From NCBI GenBank assembly GCA_025617375.2, contig JAMYGW020000010.1:682001-746000 (forward strand): a stretch of DNA of 64,000 nucleotides, given 5' to 3'. The stretch is from Acarospora socialis. Taxonomy: Eukaryota; Ascomycota; Lecanoromycetes; Acarosporales; Acarosporaceae. The notes beneath the pieces are model-generated. The model saw nothing but the letters and a program-made list of their open reading frames with translations. It did no database searches and was not told where the DNA came from. The position numbers and the translations under genes are program-made. Shown in pieces: positions 54,423 to 64,000 of the stretch (the stretch's first letter is position 1; every line of letters begins with the position of its first letter).

Positions 54423-55543
54423 TTATGAGACCTTCTCCAATATGATGTTATCTATAAGACGGACTGTCGATTTCCCGCCACCGAGACCGCAGTCCTCACC
54501 GTCGTGAGGGTTTTCAATTGGGTACATCTTGATGGCACCACTTAGAATAGCACCACGGTCGACACTGACCTCGTCTACCTCTTCCAGAGTGTCTGGATCT
54601 GCCAGAGAAAGGTAATCCACTTCGAATCGAGCTCTCTCCCACGGCTGAAGCTTCTCTTGCTTGGTGGCTACTGCGTTTATGAGTTCCAGCGCGGATTGCA
54701 AAATGGATGTTCGTCGTCTGTCGCCGTTGGTGAACGCTTGTGCCGCTGCCTGCAGCGCTTGTCTTAGAGTCACAGCAACCTTCCGCCTTCGCGCGCCTAG
54801 ATAGACATTCCTTGAGCTCATCGCGAGGCCGTCTTCTTCTCTGGCCGTGGGCCCCACTCGCACCATGGTGTTCAAATGAAAATCCTTAATCATGCGCCTA
54901 ATGACAATAGTCTGCTGAATGTCTTTTTGGCCGAAATAGACCCGTTCCGGCATGATGATAGAGAAAAGCTTCATACACACAGTAGCTACCCCACGGAAGA
55001 AGACCGGCCTCGAAGCTCCTTCCAGCATAGCAGCAAGAGGCGTGATCGTGACAAAGGAGCCTTGACCTGCTATATCAGACGTCGGAGGAAGGGTCGGATA
55101 CATGATCTTGGTAGTCGGCGCAAAGATCGCCTTGATCCGACCCCGCGTAGCGGCTGCCTCCAACTCCTCGTTCAAGCGGGTCAAAAGCTCAATATCCCTC
55201 TCCCACGTCTTGGGATAGCTGTCCAGGTCCTCGTTCACGCCGAACTGGGTCGGGTTGACGTAGATGCTCACGACCACACTTGCATTCTCCTCCGCCGCCT
55301 GTCTGATCAAGGACAGATGCCCATCATGCAGGGCGCCCATCGTCGGCACGAGCCCGACACCCTCGCGGTCGTAGATAAGCCGGCGTCGGAAATCTCGCAA
55401 GGGAGCTACATCGCGGAAGACTTTGATCGGATTGGACAGCGTAGACAGGGCTCTGCGAGATACACCTATCTGTCTCAGTACAGGCCAGAGAACAATGTAG
55501 CGGAGCGGCGCTTACCAGCAAACAACTTCAGCCGGCGAGACAT
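54423..55543 (-). CDS. PAN6: Pantothenate synthetase (pantoate-beta-alanine ligase)
   Basis: Exons 55516-55543 and 54423-55465, with a 50-nt intron, give 356 aa. The enzyme joins pantoate and beta-alanine with ATP in coenzyme A synthesis. Motifs are VGLVPTMGALHDGHLSLI (the HxGH nucleotide-binding site), SIYVNPTQFGVNEDLDSYPK, VFFRGVATVCMKLF, ERVYFGQKDIQQTIVIRRMI, and AMSSRNVYL (the second ATP loop). It is longer than the yeast enzyme (309 aa) through insertions, for example around GRIKAIFAPTTKIMYP and an acidic carboxy tail. The tiny first exon, MSRRLKLFAG, plus the following VSRRALSTLSNP is Arg/Ser-rich and could be a mitochondrial leader. It is head to head with DBP7 and converges with POP4. 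Confidence 0.95.
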
Positions 55544-55885
55544 GGCTGGTGATAGCGCAAAAGGATGAACTCTCTCTCAAAAACACATAGCTGGTAAGTC
55601 CTCTGCTTCTGAACTCGGAGGTATGTGCACAAAGCCTCGAGAGCGCAATGACTCGTCAGCTCTACGCTTCCGGTGTCGGACTTCTATACATCCCTTCATA
55701 GCGAGATAATCAATTGCTGACGAAAAGTGGTGGAAGCAGTCCATCGTGATGGTAACTTCTGCGAATAACTGAGTCGCGTATGTAAGAGGACGTAGATGCT
55801 TAGTCATTCATGTCGAACGGCAAAACTCCGAAGACCAGGGCTAGGTTGAGCCACATGTAGGCCTTGAAGCATTTGACATCACAAG
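55544..55885. promoter_or_regulatory. Divergent promoter region PAN6 / DBP7
   Basis: 342 bp between the two start codons. The minus-strand frame 55577-55807 has no family similarity. No TATA element is evident. Confidence 0.5.
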
Positions 55886-58234
55886 ATGGCCGACGACGGT
55901 CTGCTGCTGAATTTCTCGGTCGGAGATGCGCTCCTCGCCGCCAAGCCGAAATTCAAAGGCGGGAGATGGAAGGACAGACTGACGGCCAAGAAAGTGTCGC
56001 GGCACCGGCAGCAGAAGATCTTCAATGCCAAGCCAGCAGTTGCGGACGGCACTGCGTCGAGCAATGGACCCAATACAGGCGTCGCGGATGGAGGCAGCAG
56101 GGAGCTTGATGGTGTAAGACCGGTTAAAAGACAGAAGCTGGAACAGGGTCCAAGACCTGCATCCTCATGGCACCGGGCGGAAGATGCGGGCAACAAACCT
56201 AGAGGCAGACTCTCTGCACCGGGAAGAGGGAAGCCGGAGGAGGTGGTCTCGTCTCTGTTCTCCTACAATCCTGCGTCCAAGGTTCTGGCGAGGAAAGAAC
56301 CAGTAGAGGAACTCCCTCCGGCGGAGGCTTCGAATGCGCCGCTGATCGATGGCCTGGATACGTTCACATCGCTGGGACTCTCACCCACCATCGCAGCCCA
56401 CCTACTGACGAAACTCGAACTGAAAGCCCCAACGGCGATACAGAAGGCAGTGATTACGCAGCTGCTCAAGGAAGATTCCGACGCCTTCATCCAGGCGGAA
56501 ACGGGCTCCGGCAAGACACTGGCGTACTTGTTGCCAATCGTGCAGCGTATAATCGCTCTGTCGGAGAAGAATGCCGGCTACAGGGCTAGCTTGACGCAGG
56601 CAGATGGCAACGGCATGGTGCACAGGGACTCGGGGCTGTTCGCTATCATTCTGGCGCCAACGCGCGAGCTTTGCAAGCAGATATCTGTGGTGCTCGAGAG
56701 CTTGCTACGGTGCGCTCACTGGATAGTGGCGGGGACTGTCATCGGGGGCGAGAAGAAGAAATCAGAGAAGGCACGGATCAGGAAAGGTTTGAATATACTG
56801 GTTGCCACGCCCGGTCGGTTGGCGGACCATCTGAGTCATACGAAGGTGCTGGATGTTAGTAACGTGAGGTGGCTGGTACTGGACGAAGGAGATCGATTGA
56901 TGGAGCTAGGATTCGAGGAAGAGATCCAAGGCATAGTTTCGAAGCTGGAGCAAAGGAGTCAAGTGTCAACGATGAAAGGATTGCCGGTCAAGAGGACGAC
57001 AGTGCTTTGCTCCGCGACGATGAAGATGAATGTGCAGCGGTTAGGGGAGATTAGCTTGAAAGATGCTGTACATATCAAAGCGGATCCGCTGGATTCTAAA
57101 GCAGCGCTAAATGGGCCAGAATCTCGAGATGCAGCGTTCTCTGCTCCGGCACAGCTGAAGCAGTCGTACGCCATCGTGCCAGCAAAACAACGTTTGGTAA
57201 CCCTTACTGCGGTCTTGAAACGTGCCTTTGCACGACGTGGCTCTGTCATGAAGGCTATTGTCTTCCTATCATGCGCCGATTCGGTCGACTTCCACTTTGA
57301 AGTCTTCACACGCAAAGAGCTTGGTTCAGTGAACGGAGAAGGGGGCTCTACATCTGCCGACGAATTCAAGGGACCTCTCACATCTACTACTGTCGGTTTA
57401 GCTTCGGCGTTGTCAACAACCGACAACCATGTCCGGATCTGCCGGCTGCACGGCTCGCTTTTACAAACCACTCGAACAGCAACCCTAGCTGCTTTCACCA
57501 AGTCCAAAGACCCTTCAATTCTCATTTGCACGGACGTTGCATCGCGAGGCCTCGATCTTCCAAACATCGACTTCGTCATCGAATACGACCCTCCTTTCTC
57601 CGCCGACGACCATCTCCACCGCATTGGACGAACCGCGCGCGCGGGACGAGACGGACGGGCCATGATCTTCCTCATGCCGGGGCCGGAGGAAGGATACGTT
57701 GAGATTTTGAAGCAAGGGTATCGTGAGGGTCAAGCAAAGCACCTGGTCCGTAACGAGGCAGAGGAGTTGTTGCGGAAGGGATTCGGTAAGGTAGGTCGCG
57801 ATTGGGAGGATAACGCGACGGAGTGGCAGTTGGAAGTCGAGCGATGGGTTCTTGAAGTGCCTAAGCACCTGGAGATGGCGAGGAGGGCATTTCAGAGCCA
57901 TGTTAGGGCTTACGCCACGCATGTCGCTGCCGAGAGGGCCATCTTCGATATGAAGAGCTTGCATCTGGGCCATCTCGCCAAGGCATTTGCTCTGAGGGAC
58001 AAACCGGGCAGTATCAATGTTCCTGGATTGCGGCAGAGTAAGGAGAGGACGACCAAGGAGCATAAAGCTCAAAGAAGCAGCAACGAGAGGACAGCGGCGA
58101 ATGGCGGCGAGCATCGTAAGGCTTCGAGAAATGATCATGATGTTCCAATGACGGATAGCCAGGAGGCGGCGAGGAGAATGAGGATGAAGACGAAGGAACA
58201 CATGGCCGGTGCCAATGAGTTCAATATTGGGTAG
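55886..58234 (+). CDS. DBP7: DEAD-box RNA helicase Dbp7 (60S ribosome assembly)
   Basis: A single exon of 782 aa starting MADDGLLLNFSVGD, the usual fungal Dbp7 start. Helicase motifs in order are the Q-motif region ELKAPTAIQKAVI, AETGSGKT (about 204-210), PTRELCKQ, TPGRLADHL, LDEGDRLMELGFE (DEAD variant DEGD at about 332), SATM, CTDVASRGLDLPNIDFV and HRIGRTARAGRDG (about 578). The amino-terminal 150 residues are basic, fitting the nucleolus. Dbp7 works in early pre-60S maturation. Its stop codon lies 21 bp from the stop of the convergent ASA1 gene, so the transcripts very likely overlap. Confidence 0.96.
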   Translation: MADDGLLLNFSVGDALLAAKPKFKGGRWKDRLTAKKVSRHRQQKIFNAKPAVADGTASSNGPNTGVADGGSRELDGVRPVKRQKLEQGPRPASSWHRAEDAGNKPRGRLSAPGRGKPEEVVSSLFSYNPASKVLARKEPVEELPPAEASNAPLIDGLDTFTSLGLSPTIAAHLLTKLELKAPTAIQKAVITQLLKEDSDAFIQAETGSGKTLAYLLPIVQRIIALSEKNAGYRASLTQADGNGMVHRDSGLFAIILAPTRELCKQISVVLESLLRCAHWIVAGTVIGGEKKKSEKARIRKGLNILVATPGRLADHLSHTKVLDVSNVRWLVLDEGDRLMELGFEEEIQGIVSKLEQRSQVSTMKGLPVKRTTVLCSATMKMNVQRLGEISLKDAVHIKADPLDSKAALNGPESRDAAFSAPAQLKQSYAIVPAKQRLVTLTAVLKRAFARRGSVMKAIVFLSCADSVDFHFEVFTRKELGSVNGEGGSTSADEFKGPLTSTTVGLASALSTTDNHVRICRLHGSLLQTTRTATLAAFTKSKDPSILICTDVASRGLDLPNIDFVIEYDPPFSADDHLHRIGRTARAGRDGRAMIFLMPGPEEGYVEILKQGYREGQAKHLVRNEAEELLRKGFGKVGRDWEDNATEWQLEVERWVLEVPKHLEMARRAFQSHVRAYATHVAAERAIFDMKSLHLGHLAKAFALRDKPGSINVPGLRQSKERTTKEHKAQRSSNERTAANGGEHRKASRNDHDVPMTDSQEAARRMRMKTKEHMAGANEFNIG

Positions 58235-58255
58235 AAAGACATAACCATGTTGCGC

Positions 58256-59754
58256 TTAATAGATATCCCATAACGATACCTTGCCATCTTTCGATCCTGC
58301 TGCAAGCCAGTGCGTCAATTGTGCCCTTTCGTTCCTTTCTTGTTGGACTGTCTTGACCGCCGAAGTCGTTTGTGACACCACCAGTTCGTTTCCTGTTGCC
58401 AGTAGTTGACCATCATCTGATGGCGAGGCCAGTGGTGGGTCTATCTCGGCGAAAGCGACAGCGTAGCAGCCTTCCTTGTGCCACTTTAAAACCGCGAGCT
58501 CGTTCAGGGTCTTAGTCGAGTAAACCCGAACTCTGGAATCCCAACCTGCCGTCGCGAGAATCTTCCCGTCGGAGCGGACGCGAAGACTCTGCTGGCCAGA
58601 ATGTTTGGTGTGGATGACCTTGAGCGGCTTGGAGTCGCCGACGGTGCTATTCCGTAGCTCTAGCGGATGCTTCGCGATGATAGCATCCGCCGAGGACGTA
58701 AAGTAAGAGTCTCGAGATGGCAGGACGTCCAGTGAGAGAACTAATACCAATCAAGTGTCTGTGGCCAGCATGGTTGATGAGGGATGACGTACCTGGCTGC
58801 GAATGAGGCTGGCATCTGTAGACTGTCTGCCAGGGTGCTTTAGCATTGACCCGCTGAAAGACCATCGTGTGCCCGCTCTCGTAGCCAGCTATGACTCGTA
58901 GCTTCTCGGTCTCGGAAGATATGTGGATCGACATGACCATGCCTGAGTGGACGTCAGTAAACGTAGGACGATCCTACAATCAATGCGGGTCAATGGATCT
59001 GAAATGAAGCACTAGATAACTGACCCTTATTGGCCGCCTTCTCTCCCGGAATTGTGAATTGGCGTTTCTCCGTAGGCAACTGAAAAACATCGATCTATTC
59101 CGACAATCAGCCCCGGCTAGGGTACCAAACGAAGTTACCCTCCATACACCACTCGAGTCCACGGCATTAGGAACCGCAACGAGCACAGGCCGAGCACAAT
59201 CCTCACCGGCCCCCGAGTCACCCGCCGCTTCAGACCCCGCCTCCTCATCACTGCACATAGCGAAGGCGCAGAAATTCAGCGCATTGACATCCAGCACATG
59301 TAGCAGCCACGGCTGTTTGCGCCGCATCGTAGAGTCAACTACAGGCAGCGTACAGTCCATCGCAGCCTCGTCTGCCAGACCGAGCTGCCAGACGCAAAGC
59401 CTGTTGTCTCTGCCATGGCTGGATCGATCGATTCGTTCATAGTCAGTAGTGCAGACTCTTTACCAGCTCGGACGAAGGTTGGGCTCACGTGATGATGCGG
59501 CTTGGACCCCACGGCGCAACGCCGACGATGGCGTTGTCGTGCGCTTTCCAGACGGCTGTGGGTCGCTTGGTGGCCAAGGCCCAGAGCACGATCCAGCCGT
59601 CGCCGTCGCCGGTGAGGAGTCGAGTGTTGGCGTGGAGGAAGTGGACGGTGTGGATTTGGGCCTGGTGGCCTCGGAGGACGTAGATTGGCTGAGCAGGAGG
59701 GTGTAAGGCGTTTTTGGTGGTTGTTGGCGTTGTGGACTCAGGTGTTGTGGCCAT
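58256..59754 (-). CDS. ASA1: ASTRA-associated WD-repeat protein Asa1
   Basis: Exons 59489-59754, 59139-59418, 59025-59094, 58793-58942 and 58256-58740, with introns of 70, 44, 82 and 52 nt, give 416 aa. WD-type repeats are visible: YVLRGHQAQIHTVHFL, LLTGDGDGWIVLWAL, KAHDNAIVGVAPW, HGRDNRLCVWQL, GKILATAGWDSRVRVY and AAGSKDGKVSLWDIY at the end. Asa1 belongs to the Tel2-Tti1-Tti2 (TTT) and ASTRA assembly factors for PIKK kinases. The full order GRDNRLCVWQL, then GVWRIDVFQLPTEKRQFTI, then GMVMSIHI, matches fungal Asa1 proteins. The second intron of 44 nt is near the lower limit for fungi. Five exons in 1.5 kb make it the second most divided gene of the window, after the SNF2 gene. Confidence 0.9.
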
Positions 59755-62700
59755 GTGACCGTCATTTGGAGAACGTGGTGTTGCCTGTCGTTACTGTTGT
59801 TTAGGTCAAGTGCCCTGCGGAGTTTGATACGAAGGGTACAGATCTCAGGGTACGTAGCCCGTTAATAGACGCTGAACACACAAATGAACTTTAAGAGCGG
59901 GTAATACGATAGCCACAACGTGATACTTATCCAAGTTAAAATATTGTAGAGTACTTTTGTCGGCAACGAGTATCTCAATTGAAATCCGCTTGATATAGTA
60001 GTGACGATATCTTATAACTACTCGCTATGGAAATCTAGAACATACCTAAGCCTTGTCGGCACATCATTACTTGACATGTTATGTTGTATTCAAACGACTG
60101 CTACATGACAGGCCCAATGATCAAGCTTTGACGATGAAGAGAAGCCAGCAGTCTCTACAACAGACTGGGCGATTCTAGGAAGCGTATTCTAGTACCTCAG
60201 TGGTCTTGCACGGCATCATCTGCACTGCTATACTATGGTAGGGGGTAGGTGTCGCCACACCAAGTTGGTGGAGACTCGTAGAGTCGAACACTCTGTGATC
60301 CCATAACCTTCTGGTGCAGACGTATATTGATACAGTCATTGCAGGCACAATGCGTGCATGTCAGAGCTACCATATAGACGCATCTTCCTAAATCCTTTCC
60401 TAGTCTTCATTCGAGTCATCATCAGCAACTCGCGGGATGCTTTCTAAGAAATAATATTGGCCGGAAATGTTACCATCGACGGTCGACGATGAGTGCAGTA
60501 CAGTGCCCTCGGCGGAGTGAACTCGAAGGTTTGCTTCTGGTAGCGTCTGATGCGGATGCTGGTTGGAGTTATCCGAAAACACCAATGGACTCATCGCTCC
60601 TGCCAGGGTTTTCGAAACTCGCTCGAGTCACTATTGTATCTGAGATATCCTGCTAACTTACCCCAGTGATACCATATAGGCAACAACTGGAATAGATTGG
60701 AGGCCGATTTCATGAGGATATCCTCGCGCTCTACATGCAGGCATGACAGCAGTGCATGGAGTTAACAGAGCGGTGAAGTGAAGTAACGGAAACAACACCT
60801 GTCAATATGTACTCTATCTAGCAAGTAAAGATGTACCCAAAAGACACCGCCCGAGGTACAGCGATGCGATGTTAAAGACAGTTTGTATGAAGCGCGCTCA
60901 AAGTATGATACCTTTCAATAGAGGTCGGAGACGAATCAGCAGCTGCTAAGTCTAACATGCGTCTCGACAGGCACGCACCTGAAGAGCCAAGGCCGGAGAA
61001 GTTCAAAACACTACTTCAGGATAAACGGAAACCTCGAGCAACGCTCAGCGTAGGAAATCCAAGGAAACTGCAGACGTCCAACTTGATCAATTCATCTTCG
61101 TACATCCCCTGTCAGTATCAGCAGCACCGTTCGTAGAATTCCCGATGACCACGCAGGCTTGTTGGTTCAACTTCAATTGCTCCGTCCCAGCGAGACAGGG
61201 CAGGGACCTTTGGCATAATCCCGGTGAGAGTGCAAGGCAGCGAAACTTCTGGCTTGAAAGCAACCATGGTCGATAAAGGGATCATACCAATTGGATTGCT
61301 CACTCAGGAACCGTTCAATATGGCGTACTAGTCAAGTTATTGGTGATTCTGTCGGCCGGGTGAAAGACTCGGGTAACAGGGTAGTGGACTCCCCATAGGG
61401 GCTGTCATGCTATCTGTAACAAGTCCCGATGTAAGTTCTGATGATAGCTCGACATTTCCAAACGACGCATGGGATGTGCTGGATTCTGCTGATCCTTTGT
61501 GTAAGAAGAGTACGGGATAGGATGAACGATTTCGACTCATGGTATGGCTTGGACGGAACGCGTTGGATCGATCACATCGCATCGCAAGCGAAATCACCGA
61601 ACCGATTTCGGGTTGGAGGAGAGCACAAAATCATGTTTTCAGTAGTATCATAGTATTCGAGACTGGAGACAGAAGGCTCTCACTTACGTGGATCTTTTAG
61701 TGTAGTTGTATGGGCGTGATCAGTCGGGGACCCCGAGATCACTGATTAGACTCATCGAGCTAAAGTCCCTAGGGTACGTACTCCCGAATTCCACTCCGCA
61801 GAACAAAATGCTCATAGCGAACACGTCCAACACAGGTGATTTAGTAATAGTTTTGTTATTTGACGACGAGCCCGTTGGAACTACTCATATCAATTGTCGA
61901 GCTACGGTAGATGACGGACACGGACTGTACGGGAGTTGCCGCAATTTGACAGTCGAGCAAGCATCACTGGCCTCGGGATGTTACCGAAGTAATATGGATA
62001 TGATTACGGGTGTTGGGGTTGGGCATCTGTGGTAGCGAAGCTCTGAACAGGAAGCGAATGCCTCACTTGGCTTTCTCCGTACCAAGGGGCGTCAATTTGC
62101 GGTAACGAATGAGATGTGGGTCAGACCAATGAACGCGTCAAGCTCGTCGTTTCGGGATCCCGAAGATCTCCAGGTCGGGAAGACTGCAGAGCACTGGATC
62201 GAGAAGAGCCCTCGACGATTACCTAGCTACAACGTTGTAAGTAATAACGTTTGACCAGCATCGGGTCGCAAGAGAGAAATCGAAGGTAGGGCATGCCTTA
62301 TGTACGAGTACCTCCATAAGACCCGGTAAGTGCACGTGTCCCATGCCAGCCATTAAAATGCCATGATCCATCCAGTCCCAGCCTTGGCTGCCGGTAATTC
62401 AATCCATCTTGAGGTACGGAGTATGTGTTTGTGTAGTGTAAGTAACCGCTGGTCAAGGTCAAGGATAGCTCTTTCGCACCGAACCCCACAACAAATTGAT
62501 ACCAGGTATAAAATCGAAATCCGATAGAAGTTATGCGTATTTCGGATGTTGATCTGCCGGATATGCCTGGATGTACACATACGCTGGGCCGTCTCTGCAC
62601 GAAACGGATCAAAGTTCCGAGAGGCTTGCCTGGGAGATCGAGATCAAAAGGTTCGAGACGCTCTGATGATCGATGCGCGCGGCTGTCTGGCAGCCGTTTC

Positions 62701-63152
62701 GACAGTCGGTGATGGTACACAATAAGTTGCACGCCTAACTCAAGTTGAGGGTTGATCTTCGGTCTAAACTGTTGAATGAGTAAATATCGAAGCATTGATA
62801 ATGAAAGACTCGAAAATCAAGAGGACCGCCTGTTGTCAACCTATCTACATGACATGGTACATACTCGTACAGCAAGCATCGATGACCCAAGTGCGCGACC
62901 AAGCACGGCACTTCTCAAATACCGAGGATAAAGTATTGCTTTGCTGTCACTGCATCTCTTAACTACTTGGACCCTTGATCTGTTCTGACGATATTATTGA
63001 TACGTCAACGACACCTTGCGAAAGAGGGCTCATTCAACAACCCTAACTCTTCAATTCGGATAAAGACGTTGTAAGACTATAACTACAAGTAGATTGGATT
63101 TGGCGAACTACTCGTGACTCGTGGAAGAGAGAGTGCTTGGTATTCGTCGCTC

Positions 63153-63169
63153 CTCTCTCTCTCTCTCTC
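63153..63169 (+). repeat. (CT)8 microsatellite
   Basis: Alternating CT run in intergenic DNA. Confidence 0.9.
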
Positions 63170-63335
63170 CGCTCTGGCGCTTGACACTTAATAATATTAA
63201 TATCTACCTTACTGCAAACTACTTTCGCCAGTGTTTCCTACAGGCGGTTGGGTTTTACCCCAGCGCTACCGACCACCACCTCCGTACAACGTAGAAAACC
63301 GGGGACCACTCAACAGCAAGACCAGACCTGGCAAA

Positions 63336-63370
63336 GCTGCGAGCTGCGAGCTGCGGGCTGCGGGCTGCGG
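63336..63370 (+). repeat. GCTGCGR heptamer tandem repeat, five units
   Basis: Two GCTGCGA units followed by three GCTGCGG units, with a related GCTGCC just after CAAA. Confidence 0.9.
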
Positions 63371-63823
63371 CAAAGCTGCCCTCTCCGGTCTCTCTGTGTT
63401 CCCTTCTGGCCTCGGAGGGGAACGACATTATTGTTGTGTGGAGTAGAAATCCGGTCCCACAAGTCTCCTTCGCCTGGGATTCCCAATTCATGCAAGTGTG
63501 CAAACCGTGCCGGGATCGACTCCAATCGTCGCCAGCCATCACCCGCACTATCCATACACACCCGCAGGTGGCGTTGCATCGTCGTGCGACACGATAGGTC
63601 GGCCACCTTTCAAGCTTGCAGCGCCTTCTCGCATCTGTTCGGTCCAAGGCCTTAGGGCGAGAGTGGACGCCAAAAGGCAAAAGGTTCATACACATACCTT
63701 ACCTTACTCCGTACCGCCGTCCTTTTCGACCATTTATGCTTTCCCTTAGCGTCCCCTCTTCGCCGCTGGTTTTGCTTGAACTCTGATCCGCGGTCGAGTC
63801 AGTCTGCTGCCCATTGCTTGAGG

Positions 63824-63844
63824 TATTGCTTATTGCTTATTGCT
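63824..63844 (+). repeat. (TATTGCT)3 heptamer tandem repeat
   Basis: Three perfect TATTGCT units, flanked by further partial copies (CCATTGCT before, TAGTTACTTAG after). Confidence 0.9.
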
Positions 63845-64000
63845 TAGTTACTTAGCTGCCTTGGACACGATGCAGACTTTCCCTCTTCGGCGGACGCTGC
63901 ACCGGAAAGCACACCCATACACGCGCAGCACAGGCCGGCCTCCCAGCAAATGCTGTGAGTCGTCTAAATGGATTCCAACCGAGTCTGGCCGGGGGCTCAT

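Larger units (their letters stand above)
59755..64000. other. 4.2-kb region without a recognised gene
   Basis: Only short frames without family similarity were seen (for example 61706-62035 plus, 62298-62795 minus). Simple repeats lie at 63153-63169 (CT), 63336-63370 and 63824-63844 (both heptamers). A GTAC-type motif, ACTCCGTACC, lies near 63707. The first exon of a gene beyond the window edge could lie in the last 300 bases. Confidence 0.45.

Noticed and set aside
60240-60330. tRNA-like T-arm on the minus strand (GTTCGACTC)
   Set aside because: No acceptor stem, D-arm or anticodon arm at the right distances.
1-64000. CRISPR array, rRNA genes or bacterial-type operons
   Set aside because: No regularly spaced direct repeats or rRNA segments; gene structure is eukaryotic throughout.

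Overview
The window looks like nuclear DNA of a filamentous ascomycete (Pezizomycotina). Most genes are split by short GT-AG introns (44-135 nt) with CTRAY-type branch points 10-25 nt before the acceptor. The products include a RasA-type GTPase, a class I hydrophobin, a Pth11-like membrane receptor, a Zn2Cys6 regulator, a PLAC8 protein and Dbp7, Asa1, Pop4 and Opi10 orthologues, a typical mould gene set. I could not fix the class or genus. All exon models were built by hand from reading frame, splice sites and family similarity. Every multi-exon total quoted as an exact aa length closes in frame.

Layout. 0-13.3 kb: ELP4 (cut by the window edge) head to head with RPB8; a Nudix hydrolase of the thiamine-pyrophosphokinase-related type; a large uncharacterised four-segment membrane protein; a class I glutamine amidotransferase; an incomplete PLAC8 gene; a DHA2-type MFS transporter; the Hikeshi/Opi10 gene. 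13.3-28.2 kb is accessory in character: a decayed cytochrome P450, a Pth11-like receptor, a Zn2Cys6 transcription factor, a remnant of a STAND-type N-terminal domain, and long gene-poor stretches with islands of GTAC/CCTAGG-rich palindromic sequence. 28.9-31.5 kb: a tandem duplication carrying two small secreted eight-cysteine proteins with matching intron, promoter and cysteine pattern, plus an unresolved reading frame beyond it. 32.5-39.1 kb: rasA, a molybdopterin-binding-fold protein, GMF1, and a class I hydrophobin. 39.2-45.9 kb: 6.8 kb with only one recognised gene, an intron-containing tRNA-Gln(UUG), and the densest palindromic island (41.4-41.97 kb). 46-59.8 kb: a compact housekeeping block with a Clr2-like silencing factor head to head with a SNF2 ATPase carrying C-terminal PHD-type zinc fingers, then POP4, PAN6, DBP7 and ASA1. 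59.8-64 kb: no recognised gene.

How the genes fit together. The housekeeping genes cover transcription and tRNA modification (RPB8, ELP4), tRNA and ribosome processing (POP4, DBP7), Hsp70 nuclear import (OPI10), PIKK assembly (ASA1), actin-branch control (GMF1), Ras signalling and pantothenate synthesis. The two most interesting points are the tandem pair of secreted cysteine-rich proteins, which are effector-like in form and which I do not recognise as a known family, and the head-to-head Clr2 / SNF2-PHD pair, which resembles parts of the fission-yeast SHREC heterochromatin machinery. I saw no CRISPR array, rRNA, PKS/NRPS gene, or recognisable transposon or retroelement protein.
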